A DNA stretch of 64,000 nt from Neurospora tetrasperma FGSC 2508 (Eukaryota; Ascomycota; Sordariomycetes; Sordariales; Sordariaceae), in assembly GCF_000213175.1 (NCBI RefSeq), contig NW_009799104.1, positions 647,048 to 711,047 of the forward strand. The letters run 5' to 3'. Below the pieces are notes generated by a model. It did no database searches, was not told where the DNA came from, and saw only the letters and a program-made list of their open reading frames with translations. Positions 46,482 to 57,628 of this stretch are shown here, in pieces. Made by a program: the position numbers and the translations under genes. Position 1 is the first letter of the stretch; the number at the start of each line of letters is the position of its first letter.

Positions 46482-48118
46482 CTACTCCTTTCTCCTCCTC
46501 CTAGCCGTCAATCCACTGCTACTGCCACTGCCCACCGCCGTCGTGCTCGACACATCACTATACCCACTCGACCCAATCCCCGAATCCAGAAACTCGTGTC
46601 CAGCCTCCCTCACGCTCGGCAAGTGCACCGGCAAATCATACAAATCATCATCTTCCTCATCCTCCTCTTCCTTGGTCACCGCCGCACTCTTTTCCTTCTC
46701 TTCCTCCGCCTGCTCCTGCTTAATCCAAGGCTCATACTTGAGCGGCGGCGCCCCGAACCTGCTAGGGAACGTCCGCTCCGTGTCCGACATGCTACTACTC
46801 TCGCTTGTCTCATGCTCCGGATCATAGCCATCACCCGTTCCACTGCCCTCATGTAGTCTCGCCTTTCTCTTGCCCTTGGTATCCCTCCCCATTCTGCTCT
46901 CCTCCCCTTCTTCCACCGCACCGCTGCCGCCCTCCAGCATCCGACCCAACAAATACCCCCCAACCACCCACGCAACCACCAACGACACCATCTCCCCCAC
47001 CCACACCACCCACGTGCCCACCACAAAGCTGATAATCCGATGATGGTACATGAACCACCTCAGCCCGCCCAGCTTGGCCGTCATGGTCACTTTGGCATCA
47101 TACACCTGCAACTTTTGTCCTGCCTGCACCTCCACCAGCAAACTCGTCGGCGACCCATCCCCCACCAACCCCAGCCTCGCCGCGGCCCTACCGCTGCGTC
47201 TAGGAAACTGCACCTTTTCCGCCAGCGGCACTTGCAGGGTAACCATCTCGGCGTGCTCGGGAAACAGGACGTGGTAGCCCAGAAACATGACGCGCTTCGC
47301 TTGGGCTACCAGCGGGTCAATGTAAGGGATCACGGCTGCGCGAGTCGAACTAAACAGGATCTTGTTGTGCGTCAGATGGGAGATGGGGTCGGGCACGGCG
47401 GGCGGGATGGGCGTGATGAAGGAGGCAATGTCTGGCCCGCCGGGTTTGCCAGTGAGAGGATTGTCGGGGTTGAGAGGCGGGACGGGAGGTTGGATGACGC
47501 GCTGGATTTCGGGAGAGCCGTTGAGGAGGTGCAGGGCGACCATGAAGTTGCCGGTTTCGCGGTAGACGTTGGTGGGAGAGCGGGGAAGGTTGAGGGTGAC
47601 GGTGATGTCGTAGGGTTGGTTGGTTTTGATGTTGTAGGAGGTTAGGGGGGAGATGCCGTAGGGGTTTGGGCCGTAGCTGTTTTTGGTTTGGTTATCTTAT
47701 TAGTTTGCGAAGGTTTTCGGGGTAAGGGAAAGGTAGGGGAGGACAAACCCATATTGAAGATGTAGAGGCACGGTGGTGACCTGGGCGGGTAGATATCTGT
47801 TGTACCAAGAGATGTAGATGATAATGGCCATGCCGTAAAAGATGATGGACGCGGTGGTGCCTAGAATTGAGTAGATGACCGTCTTCTGGGTGGTCTTGGA
47901 GGTGAGGATTTCGTAGGCGAGATCGCATAGGGCATCTTTGATGTCGCGCAACTGTTGCTTGATCTGAGTATAGCTCTCCTGTGATTTGCGTTTTGTGTCA
48001 GCGCTTCGAAAGTGTCCCGTGGCTAATCAATCAATCAATCAATCAATCATCACCAGCGACTTACAGAAACAGTGCCCAGCTCAAACTTGTCGAGCTCAGT
48101 ATCGTCGTGGGCCGACAT
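46482..48118 (-). CDS. Seipin (BSCL2/adipose-regulatory protein family)
   Basis: Integral ER protein that organises lipid-droplet formation at ER contact sites. Exons 48118-48065, 47978-47749 and 47676-46482 encode 492 residues. A first transmembrane helix (SILGTTASIIFYGMAIIIYISWY) is followed by the lumenal domain. That domain includes the hallmark Y-D-I-x-V-x-L-N-L-P-x-S-x-x-N (YDITVTLNLPRSPTNVYRE), GNFMVALHLL and SSTRAAVIPYIDPLVAQAKR. A second helix region (ISFVVGTWVVWVGEMVSLVV) leads to a long acidic, Ser-rich cytoplasmic tail typical of filamentous fungi. Intron 2 uses a less common GTTTGT donor. Intron 1 contains an AATC tetranucleotide repeat. Start 48118 is the only ATG that fits exon 1. 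Confidence 0.93.
48025..48049. repeat. (AATC)n microsatellite in seipin intron 1
   Basis: Six AATC units on the plus strand inside the first intron of the seipin gene, between donor and branch site. Confidence 0.9.
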
Positions 48119-48767
48119 GGCGAATGATGGTTACCGGTGGTCGATATCGCCGGTTCGGGTTGATCTCTACACAGTCATGGGAGAGGAAAGAGAGTGAGTG
48201 AGCGGGCTCAGATGAGGGAACAAGGGATGGATGGATGGTTGGAACGACTTGTGATGGGGAAGATCAAATCCCACCCCAATATAGGTCGTCTTACTGCCCA
48301 GTTTCACATGTCGCGGGGAGTTCTTCCTCTCCCAAGTTTAAGCGAAACACCCAACTGAAATGTCCCCAATTGCAAAGCCGTTGGGCTGGCCGCTGATGTC
48401 ACCAGGCGGGTACGTATCTGCTTGGCAAATAACGGTTAAACGGTAGTCAAAGGGTTAGGGTAGTGGGTGATGCATCGTTTGTTTACTATCGCGAAAGGGG
48501 TCATTGTGACAATCGTCAGCATACCTACGTGTAAAAGATACCTTTCCATAAAAATGGAGCATAACCTGAAAGACATGATATTCAGCATTCACTATCCACA
48601 CTTTCGTAGCTACAAAATTCCCATTCTCTCATGGTATTTACAAAACTCAACAACGCCTTCAAGGTATCCTGCTATAAACGAGTCAAGTTCAACAAGAAAA
48701 GAATCCAACATCAACAAGCGCTGGCTATGCATACACTCTCCCCTTCACAATCCCGTCCGAGCTCCCC
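48119..48767. other. Intergenic, seipin promoter
   Basis: About 650 bp between the seipin start and the stop of the F-BAR gene (both minus). It must hold the seipin promoter and the F-BAR 3' UTR. I see no ORF with protein-like content. Confidence 0.6.
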
Positions 48768-51700
48768 TCACAACACCTGCAAGTAATTGCTCGGCACCAA
48801 CCCAACCTGTCCATTTCCACCATGCACCGTTGCCTCCCACCATCCATCATCCTGATGTCTCAGCACCGCCAGGATGTCGCCCTTGGCAAAGCCCAGCTCC
48901 TCCGCAATGGCCGCTTGGTACATGTACATCGCTTTCGCTGTTTCATCATGACCGTTAGCATCCCAATCTCTCCAATCATTGGCTTGCTATAGTGATGGAA
49001 AATAAAGAAAAGAAAACTCACCAAAATGAAGAATAACCCTCCCATCCCTTGTATACTGCCCCTGTCCACCTCCCGGTGGTGCCCCTCCTCGTGCCGCATC
49101 CACCACACTCCTACTCCTCCCGCGACCATGCACCGTTCCGCCGCCGCCCGCCATCATCGAAGCCGGTACCATCTGTCCATCACCGTAGAAACTCATCCTC
49201 GTCCCCGTCATCGTCTCTCTATCTGGCCTACTAGATTGTGTGCCATACCGTCCGCGCATCGAGCTGCCGCTCGTGTACCCATCATCCGGCTGCCCTTGCC
49301 CACCCGGTCCGTAGTGCGCCAATTGCATATGGTTTTGTGTATGGTCGAGACTCGATCCCGGGCGGTTGACTCCGCTGGTAAAAGGCGAAGGAGACACAGA
49401 CCGAGCCATGTCCACCGGTGACACGGCGCCGCTACCGCCACCAGCTTGGTACATGTTGGATGAAGACCCGCGGTAGTCCATGCTTCCGTGGCGTGTGTAC
49501 TGCGTGTCTGAGCGACGAGGTTGTTGGCCTTGGGCCGGGATGCCCATGGGGCCCATGGATTGGGAGTGCGCGTGACGGCTGTTCATGCTCCCCGGGTTCG
49601 AGGAGCCGCCGTAGGGGTTAGGCGAGGCGGAGCGGTAGCCGCGATCGTCGGGCGCGTTGTTACCGGACCAGCTGCTGCCATAAGCGGCATGACTGCCGGG
49701 TCGAGGGGAGGCTGCACGAGAGCCAGGGCGGGGGCTGGCAGCGCGAGGGATCTCGGTGCTCCCGCCGCGGGAACGGCTTTGGTAGTTGGCGGAACCGGAA
49801 CTGGACCGTTGGTCTCCTGCGCTGGAGCTGCCTCCGTTAGAGAACAGACTCCGCGTTTGGGCTTGGAATTTTTGGCTGGATTCCTTCATGGCTCGGCTGG
49901 TGACAGCGGGAGGCGGCACACCAAGACGCGAGACTGGTACCATGGCGCCTTGCATGCCGTCGTAAGATGGCGGAGGAGTGGCACGCGTGCCGTTGCTGGC
50001 GCCGGGGATAACGGGTGGCAAGCCCAAGTCACTGTTGCTTCGGCTGTGGTGCATGCTGTTAGAGCTGGCGTTGCGACCACCGGGGGAGACGTTGCCGGAT
50101 TGCTGAGGACCGCCAGCACCAGGAGGAGCAGGAGTGGCGATTCCGTGGTAGTGGTCGGCTGACATGCGGACAGACATTTGCTTGTTCATCTCAGTCCGGC
50201 TCGTGCTGCTTTGGTTCCCAGTATTGCTGGTGACGCCCTTTAACTCGGCCAACGCCAAGGCAATGGGATCATCATCGGGTGCCGGTTGCTGCTGTTGCTG
50301 CTGCTGACCCTTCCGCTTGTCAAGCGCATCGACCGCAAATACGTTTCCGCCAATATTCAGAGCCAAGCTGGCATTAGCAGCAATGGGATCAGGGCTGACG
50401 GAACGTTCAATGCCGAGAGGTGTGTTGTTCTCCTTGGTGGGAATAGCATTAGTCCGGGGCGTCCTGTTGCCCATGCTACTACTCTGTCCACTCTGTCCTC
50501 CATACCAAGTCTGCCTGCTCCCACTGCTCCCAGTGGCCTGTTGCTGAAGTTCCTTGGTACTCCTCCTCCTGAACGGGCTATTGTTAGCGAAGAAACCACT
50601 CTTCCTCTTGGGCAATTCCTTCTTCTCGGGTGAGGCCGAGCCAGACTGTGCACCATTAGCGGGAACCAGATCGAGCGGGGTTTGCGGCGTCTGTGGTTGC
50701 TGCTGTTGTATTTGCTTAACAGGTGACATCGGTCCAGACTGTAGAAGCTGTTGTTGTAGCTCTTCCAACGTCGATTCGCTACTCTTGTCTCCTCTGCGAG
50801 AGGGACGGGCAGTAGTGCTGGTTGATGGCACTGCGTTAAAATCAAGATCAGAAGAAACTGGACCTGGGGGGCGACTGAGCAATGCCATGCCGTCCAGCGG
50901 GTGTGGACTATGCGGAATATGAGTAGAATCAGTTGCATCATACTCAGCGTTGTTGGCGGCGCGCGCATTCTGCGGAGCTCTTGCCACCTGCTGTTGCTGC
51001 CTCCGCTGTTCTTCGTGAAGGCTGTGCTGCGTAGTCCTCCTCTGCTGTAGCTGCGGTCTTTGTTGTACCAATTGTTGCTGCTGCTGCGGTGGCGCCGGTT
51101 GTTGTTGTTGTTGTTGTTGTTGTTGGGGAGGAGGGGCTTCAATCTGTTGTTGCTGAGGTGGCATCGTCAGTGCCGCTGCCGGAATGGTTGGAAGTTTGGA
51201 CGGTGTGGCCGTGGTCTCGCGACTGCCGTTAACACCCACAGAGATATCATGGCCTAGCGTCTTCAACAAAGCATTGTTAGGATCATGGTGCGACTCGTAT
51301 GTGCTAGGCTGTGGCGAGGACGAGCGGAATGCTGGGTTGATGCTCCTTGGGAACTGGGCTACCGAGAAGGCGTCGGAATCTGGCTCGACCGAGATCTCGG
51401 ATTGCGCATCGACATCACCCCGGCAAAAGTTGATGTACTTGGGAGGATCCGGAATTTCCTGACCGGTGCCCTTCTCCTTGATGAAAGTAGCAATATCCTT
51501 CTCGACCTCCATCTTCTCCAGTGACAACCGGATCTTCTCGCACGAGGCGTCATCGCTGACGCAAACCGTGGAGGCAATGTTAGCAAAGGTCCAGAGACTG
51601 CTCTTGGTAAAATCCAGTCTCTCCTCCTCCAGGTCCTGGAACTTGTCAGCAGCGGCCTTCCATTCCTGGTTCCAGCGGGCGGTCGTCTTTTCGAGGGCCT

Positions 51701-52437
51701 TGACGGCAGCCTCGTAGTCGGCGTTGGAGCTGGCGAGGCTGATCTGTGTTTTTTCGAGTTTAGCCTTGTTCTTGCGTTCCTCCTGGCCCATGACCATGTG
51801 GCCCTGGGCGAGGTATCCCTTGATCTTGAGAGATTCTTGCTCATAGCGGTCTCTTGTTTTGTTCACAGCTTGGGTCTGCTGTACCTTGACTTTCAGCAAC
51901 TTTTCGATGGTGTTCTGGACGATCTTGCGACGCTCCTTCATGGCGCCGGCGAAGGCAACGAGTGGTTCTTCGAGTTCGCTCCTCATCTGGACGGCAATGG
52001 CCTGGTGTTGCTTGCCCATGGATTCTACCTCTTGTCGGACGGTATCAAGGGAGAGTTTTAGGGTGCCAGTCTCTTGCGAACCGAGGGATTTGCGACTTAG
52101 ATTGAGGAGCTGTCGGGAAAATTCCTCTTCGATCTTTGCCCGCGCTGTTGTGTAGGTAGTCAAGGTGTTAGTGCCTAGCTCTGTCCCGGGTTCCAGATGT
52201 TAACTTGTCTTGAGGCATACCTGTGTAAAAGCTCTTAAGCTCATCGCATGTCGTTTTGGCAGCGGACATCCGCTCGAGAAGAGGTTGAACACCCGCATCG
52301 TCCTTGCCCCAGAAGTTGTTGGCGACTGTATTTCAGTGTCAGTTCTTTCTGCCATCATCATTGATTCCCAGATGGTTGTCCGAGGAATGCTCACAGGATA
52401 GGGCCACAGCCGGCGCTTCGCTCGTGGCAGCCGGCAT
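48768..52437 (-). CDS. F-BAR/SH3 scaffold, Cdc15/Imp2/Hof1-like
   Basis: Membrane-bending scaffold expected at septation sites or cortical actin patches. Exons 52437-52395, 52325-52221, 52144-49022 and 48937-48768 give 1146 residues. The protein starts MPAATSEAPAVALSFANNFW. The F-BAR domain (about 15-280) includes FWGKDDAGVQPLLERMSAAK, TCDELKSFYTARAKIEEEF, LNLSRKSLG and coiled-coil charged helices to about KEKGTGQEIPDPPKYINFC. A long Gln/Ser/Pro/Gly-rich disordered middle follows, with polyQ runs from GTT/TGC triplets at 51099-51126. The last 57 residues form an SH3 domain (AKAMYMYQAAIAEELGFAKG, LRHQDDGWWEA, GLVPSNYLQVL). The first exon was chosen because only it (donor GTGAGC, branch CTGAC) is in phase with exon 2. 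Confidence 0.92.
51099..51126 (-). repeat. (GTT)n coding polyglutamine run
   Basis: Nine consecutive GTT/TTG units on plus (CAA codons on minus) within the disordered part of the F-BAR gene, one of several Gln-rich tracts there. Confidence 0.9.
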
Positions 52438-53857
52438 CGCGCCTCTATTTCACACGAAAAAAACAGGGCGCAGCTCGCGGGTATCTCTTTTGGTTTTGTT
52501 GGTGTTTGTTTTCTCTCCCGTCTCCCTATCGCACGCAACTCTATGCTTTATCGGTCTGCTTCTTTTGGCGGTGAAGAGTCCGTTCCTGCGTCTGGTGGTC
52601 TGGTACCTGCGTCTGGCGCAATTCCGAATCGTCGATCGTGGGCCGTCCAGACAGTCGTACACCAGGTACAATAGGTACACCTGGGCCTATCCACAGCGGG
52701 CCGTTGAGGCGCTTGTCGAGAAATGCCCAACCTCTTCGTGGACTCGTTTCTCTTGATTCCTGTCTTTTGGGCTTCGGTCGGTCCGATTCGTTGTGACGTC
52801 GATGTTGTTTCGTTTCCCTTTGCTGTCCAACGTTCTGCCGGCCAAGTCCCTAGATCCAAGTCCCAGGCAGTGTTCAGTAGTTGGTTGTCGGAACCTAAAA
52901 TGCCCCCTGGCCCTGGTTTACCGTCGCTGTCGAATGCTCGCTCGCCCGCTGTTGATCCACGCTACAATGCGGTACTCCACCAATTCAATGTCAGCAGTCG
53001 AACCATGCAAATGTTGGGTGCCTGGCGTATGTTGACAGCGCCGTCTTGAAAAAGAAGAATGAATGATGAAATCGCGTCGCTGAGGAAAAGAAGGGGTTCG
53101 TTGTGCTGGCCGAAATAGCAAAAGCAAAAAAAAAGAGCAGGGTACTTACTTCGACACCTGGCTTACCATTTCAGAAACCATCCTCGACAGCTTCCAGGTG
53201 ACTGACTGCCCGCTTCAGGTTCCTGCCAAGCACCAATTGGGTTGACAATTGTTGACTTTGCACTGGTTGCGGGGGGCAACAGGACGCTCTGCTTGGTTGA
53301 GCGGACCCACGCTTCCCTGGGAGTGTTCGTTTTGGGTTCCATCCAACGTCAGGGGGGTTGTTGATACTCCGTCCCTGAAAGGACAGCCCCTCCCCAGGCT
53401 CCCTGGTCTCTCCATCCCGTCTTTTGTACCTCTGTGCGGGACAGCGCCATGTCGTCGTTGTCGTCCAGTTGGGCTTTGGATGGTCCAAGTTTCGAATGCA
53501 GTTTCTGGAAGCAAGGTCATTTCGGCCATTACCAATGAGGGGATTGCCACAAGTGTCCGATATGGACCTTGATCGTTTCACGTCAGGTACCTTAGGCAGG
53601 TACGAAAACTCGGAATGGGGAACTGGGGGAATGGTTGCTTTTTCACATTATGCTTTTCCGGAAGCTCAGATGGGAAAGAGTCAATGCTGATGTCATCACC
53701 CCGGCTCGGAATGGTTTCTCGCGGAAACCTCATCCACCGGATACGATACAAGTACGCAGGTACACCAAAGGACACAACAATGAGCAAGACAGGACAGATT
53801 ATCAGTGGGTGAAATCATAATACGATCCCAAGTCGATAGACGACAAGAAGAGAACCA
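52438..53857. other. Intergenic, F-BAR promoter/leader
   Basis: About 1.4 kb between the F-BAR start and the stop of the IMPACT-domain gene. The 136-codon minus ORF at 53171-53581 has no recognisable features. A short ATG exon-like segment (53150-53181) with a GTAAGT donor is out of phase with the F-BAR exon 2; it could be a noncoding leader exon or chance. Confidence 0.5.
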
Positions 53858-55693
53858 TCAAGTCTGCTCCGTTCGTCTCAAGTCCAAGATACTCTTCAAC
53901 CTCAATGTCCCCTTTGCTCCCCATCCCCGCGGCCCGGCCTCGACATCCGGTCTAACAGCTACATACCACGCCCACGCCCTCTCATCCAGTTCAGCAGCCG
54001 TAAGATGGTCCCGCCAGCTATCAAACAACAACCTTAAAGCGCCCAGTAGCAGTCCTAGATTCTCCTCCCTCTCTGCTTCCAGCTGCTTTTGCGTCTTCCT
54101 GGTCTTTGTCTTCTTCTTTGCCGTCCCTCCTTCCTCAGTCTCCTCACCAGCATCAGCAGCCGAAGCAGTATGAAAGCTCCTCAACAGGTAATTCCTCGCC
54201 ACTTCCGGTTTATGAATCTGTATCCCCACCACTCCGGTCCCATAGGTAGCCTTTTTGCCGCCCATAGACGTAGACGTAGACGTAGCCGAAGCCCCAGAAC
54301 CCCCATTCTGCATCCCCTCAATATCCAACCCCCAAACCGCCTCCCCTCCCGCACTCAACACCTCCCCGCCCGCCTTCCTCCCTCTCTCATTCAGCGCAGC
54401 AGTCACCACATTCCTCATCAACCGCCACCGGTCGGGCCCGAGCATCGTCCCGCCGTACCAGCGCGTCATCACCACCAACGAATCCTCAATGTCCAGCTCG
54501 CGCAGGATGCGCAGCATCAAGTCGCCGGCGCCTTGCTCGCCGTCGTCAAAGGATCTCTCGATGATGCGGTCCGGCATCCTGGGGTCGCGGAGCCGGTAGG
54601 CCCACGCGTTGTGGGATGCTGATTCGAGGTTGGGGTGCTTGCGCATAAGGTTGTTCAGGAGGACTTTTTCTTGGGCTTGCTTGGTGATTTTTGTCGAGTG
54701 GGCGAGGAATTTGGAGTCTTTGGAGGTAACGGGAGGGCCGGAGGAGGACCAGTGGATGTCGTCTGGTTGAAAGAAGGGGTGGACGCTTTTGGGTGGTGGT
54801 GATTGTGATTTGACGTCTTCGTCTTTCGGCTCTGTTGATGGTGACTGCGCCGTTGTGGTCTGTTGATCTTCTGCGGCGGTACTTCCCTTTTCCTCCTCGT
54901 CCTTCCACTCATAACCCCCTCTCTTTAGCACGGGAACCTCCCTCCCCATCACTTTCACTCGTGGTTGGCCAGAACCGATCAACCCCTCTTCTTCGGCATT
55001 GGGCCCTTTGGCAGCCAGACCAATGCTCACAGCCTTTGAGCGCGAGTTGGCGCTGACTAGAGCTTGTCCCAGACTCAATCGAGAAGAAAGTGGTTGCTCA
55101 GGCCTTGTGTAGCGCAGTAGTTCGACGGCAAAGGCAAGAACGAGGGGGGCGCGGTTGGTCTCCAGGACGGTTTGCGAGATGAGCTCTTCGTCTAAGCAGA
55201 TGGGAAGTTCGAGTGAGGCTTCCAGTTCTTGAGGTGTGAGCTCCTCGCCGAAAGCACGAGAAGGCATAAGTGGATTGTCGTCATGTCTGAGGCGCTTGGA
55301 AGGCAAGCTTGTGGTTGATAACGGGGCACCTCGCTTGGTACCCGCTGGGCCTCCGGCGCTGGTCCGCTTCATGGCTGCTTTGCAGGCATTCTGAAGAGAC
55401 TTTGCTGTCTTTTCATCGTTCAAGGCTGTTTTGATGGTGTTTAGAGGAGCCTCGGCTATTTGTTGGATGCTAGTAATGTGTGAGTGACTGTCTGAAAGAA
55501 GTATGATATCATCCCGTGATGCTGGTTTGGTGGTGTGAGCATAGGAAACGTGAATATGGAAAATGCGACTGATCTACCTCCTGATATCAACTGCTTGTAG
55601 AGACTTGATCTGGGCCATGGCTTGAAGCATTGGAGTCTTGCGGCCAACCGTGAGGAGCCGCAGGAGCTCTTGGAGGTCTTGTTGTGCTGACAT
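53858..55693 (-). CDS. IMPACT/UPF0029-domain protein
   Basis: Contains the N-terminal domain type of IMPACT/YigZ, proteins linked to translation control through Gcn2 in eukaryotes (Yih1/IMPACT). Exons 55693-55578 and 55469-53858 give 575 residues. The domain (about 290-390) includes HNAWAYRLRDP, IIERSFDDGEQGAGDLMLRI and VVMTRWYGGTMLGPDRW, matching the family's GEP..AG and TRYFGG..LG signature with a W for F change. The region before it (residues 1-250) is not an obvious RWD domain: it has helices (SAQQDLQELLRLLTVG, LNDEKTAKSLQNACKAAMKR) and a disordered stretch. After it come a basic linker (KKKTKTRKTQKQLEAEREE) and a helical end (LLLGALRLLFDSWRDHL). So it is related to, but not a simple orthologue of, Yih1. 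Its role is unproven. Confidence 0.82.
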
Positions 55694-56188
55694 GGCAGCT
55701 GGTGTATTTCTTTGTACTTTTGCTTTCGATTATCCCTCTAGTGAAAACGCTGAATTTTGATACCAAATTAAGAGGAGAGAGAAGTGCAAGTGATTTGTTT
55801 GTTGTCAAGATGATGAGTGGCCAAGGTGGTGACGATCCGGGCATCTGGGACGAGATCGGGTGCACCCCCTGTTCCAATAGCGTCACTGCATGGCGCACTT
55901 TAGTGCACCGGCGGATGCTTGGCAGTCATTACAGAAAAATGTGGAGCCTCTCATCGACACCCAGAACGACTTTCGAAGCTTCCGAACCTGAGATCTTCTT
56001 CAACCTAAAACTCTGGGGCTTCGAGTACGGGAGCTAGCCTTTTGGGGAATAACGGCTGCTGAGGCTTGTGACTCTGAGACATGCAATAACGAACAGGAAT
56101 ACACTTTACTACCACCCTCACCAGCCCGAAGAGGAAACTTTGACCTCTCAAGCTCTTCCCTCTCAACTCACTCACACCACCAACCACC
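55694..56188. other. Divergent promoter region, IMPACT-domain gene / Oms1-like gene
   Basis: About 500 bp shared by two divergent genes. The plus ORF 55684-56037 (117 codons) overlaps the start of the IMPACT-domain gene antisense and has no recognisable motif, so I do not call it. Confidence 0.6.
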
Positions 56189-57628
56189 ATGGCAACAAGG
56201 ATACCACTCTCCCTTAGGGGAGCTTCCCAACGTTCATCTCACATCTTCCTTACAGCCAACCGCCTCACCCTCACCAGCAGAGCCTTCACAACTACCTCTC
56301 TCCTCGCCAAGTCCAAAAAGCTCCCTCCGCAACCCCCCAAGGCGTCCAAGCTATCCAGGCCATCCACAACCGCCCAACCAATCCCAGAAGTAACCCCCGA
56401 ACCACAATCAGAAGAATCTCCCAAATCCAACTCCAACGCCCAGGACCTCGGCACCCTCCTCCAACAGCGCAGATGGCCCCTCCTCTTCTCCGGCCTCACC
56501 GCCCTGATCATGGGCGCCTACATCTCCATGCTCATCGCCTCTCTCTCTCGGGGTCCCGATGCCTGTTCCCACGTCGACCCCGCGACCGGCCAACTTCCCG
56601 TGACTGGCCGTCCGCGCGAGCTAGACTCTCTGACATCCAACCCCGTCGTCAATGACCGCATCCTGCGCGAGAAGGCCATGGCCTTTGACAACGGGCTCAA
56701 CATGCCCGAGCGCGTCATGGGCATCCGGCTCCTAAGGAAATGGCTGGGCACCCGCGTAAAGGGCCACGTGCTGGAGGTGGCGGTCGGCACGGGCAGGAAC
56801 CTGCAGTTTTACGACTGGACCGAGGTGGTCAAGGGGCCGGTTACCGGGCGGGAGTTGACGGCGGAGGAGGAGAAGGAGGAGGAAGAAAAGGCCAAGGAGA
56901 GGATCAGGAGCGTTTTGGATCAGGGAGGGAAAGATGAGGAGAAGAAAAGAGATAAGGATTGGGTGGAGAAGATGAAGATGCCGGGCGCGCTGGAGGGCGA
57001 GATGCTCACGTTCACGGGAGTGGATATTAGCGAGGGCATGATGGGCGTCGCGAGGCAGCGGTTGAGGGAAAATGTCCCTGGAGGAAAGCAGTTGGTGCCC
57101 AAGGGCGCGTTTTTGACGTCGAGGGAGGCAAGTGAGAGCAGGATTGGAGAGGGTAAGAGGGGTGAGGGGCAGGAGGTGCTGCTCAGTACCCTGGAGGATA
57201 GGATCAGGCTGGTGAGGGCGGATGCCGAGGCTAAGCTGCCTGAGGCGCCTGCTTATCCCGCGAGGGTTGGGGGTGAGGAGGAGGGCAAGTACGATACTGT
57301 CGTCCAGACCTTCGGCCTCTGCTCGGTTTCTAACCCGCTTGCTCTGCTGCAAAACATGGCGGGTGTAGTCAAGCCGGATACTGGACGCATCATTTTGCTG
57401 GAGCACGGAAAGGGTTGGTCGGATTGGATCAATGAGAAGCTGGATGCTTGGGCACCTCAGCACTTCAGCCGGTACGGCTGCTGGTGGAACAGGGATATTG
57501 AGAAGTTGGTAAAAGAGGCGGAGCAGAAGGTGCCCGGATTGGAGATTGTGAAGATCGAGAGACCTGGGTTCTTCCAGGCCGGCACTACTGTGTTGGTGCA
57601 GTTAAAGGTCAAAAGCCCAGGGAAGTAG
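56189..57628 (+). CDS. Oms1-like mitochondrial SAM-dependent methyltransferase
   Basis: Inner mitochondrial membrane methyltransferase of the Oms1 type; in yeast OMS1 is a multicopy suppressor of respiratory defects, substrate uncertain. It is a single uninterrupted exon of 479 residues. The N-terminus (MATRIPLSLRGASQRSSHIF ... RAFTTTSLLAKSKK) is a mitochondrial presequence. One transmembrane helix follows at about 95-118 (WPLLFSGLTALIMGAYISML). The Rossmann-fold methyltransferase begins at about 190 with motif I VLEVAVGTGRNLQFY, then GVDISEGMMGVAR and YDTVVQTFGLCSVSNPLALL, and the late motif GRIILLEHGKGWSDWINEKL. A Lys/Glu-rich insert splits the fold between motif I and the GVDIS strand, unlike bacterial homologues. 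The start is in good context (accATGg). Confidence 0.88.
   Translation: MATRIPLSLRGASQRSSHIFLTANRLTLTSRAFTTTSLLAKSKKLPPQPPKASKLSRPSTTAQPIPEVTPEPQSEESPKSNSNAQDLGTLLQQRRWPLLFSGLTALIMGAYISMLIASLSRGPDACSHVDPATGQLPVTGRPRELDSLTSNPVVNDRILREKAMAFDNGLNMPERVMGIRLLRKWLGTRVKGHVLEVAVGTGRNLQFYDWTEVVKGPVTGRELTAEEEKEEEEKAKERIRSVLDQGGKDEEKKRDKDWVEKMKMPGALEGEMLTFTGVDISEGMMGVARQRLRENVPGGKQLVPKGAFLTSREASESRIGEGKRGEGQEVLLSTLEDRIRLVRADAEAKLPEAPAYPARVGGEEEGKYDTVVQTFGLCSVSNPLALLQNMAGVVKPDTGRIILLEHGKGWSDWINEKLDAWAPQHFSRYGCWWNRDIEKLVKEAEQKVPGLEIVKIERPGFFQAGTTVLVQLKVKSPGK

Noticed and set aside
53150-53181. Possible first exon MVSEMVSQVS of the F-BAR gene
   Set aside because: It ends in a phase that cannot join exon 2; the exon at 52395-52437 fits phase, donor and branch site.
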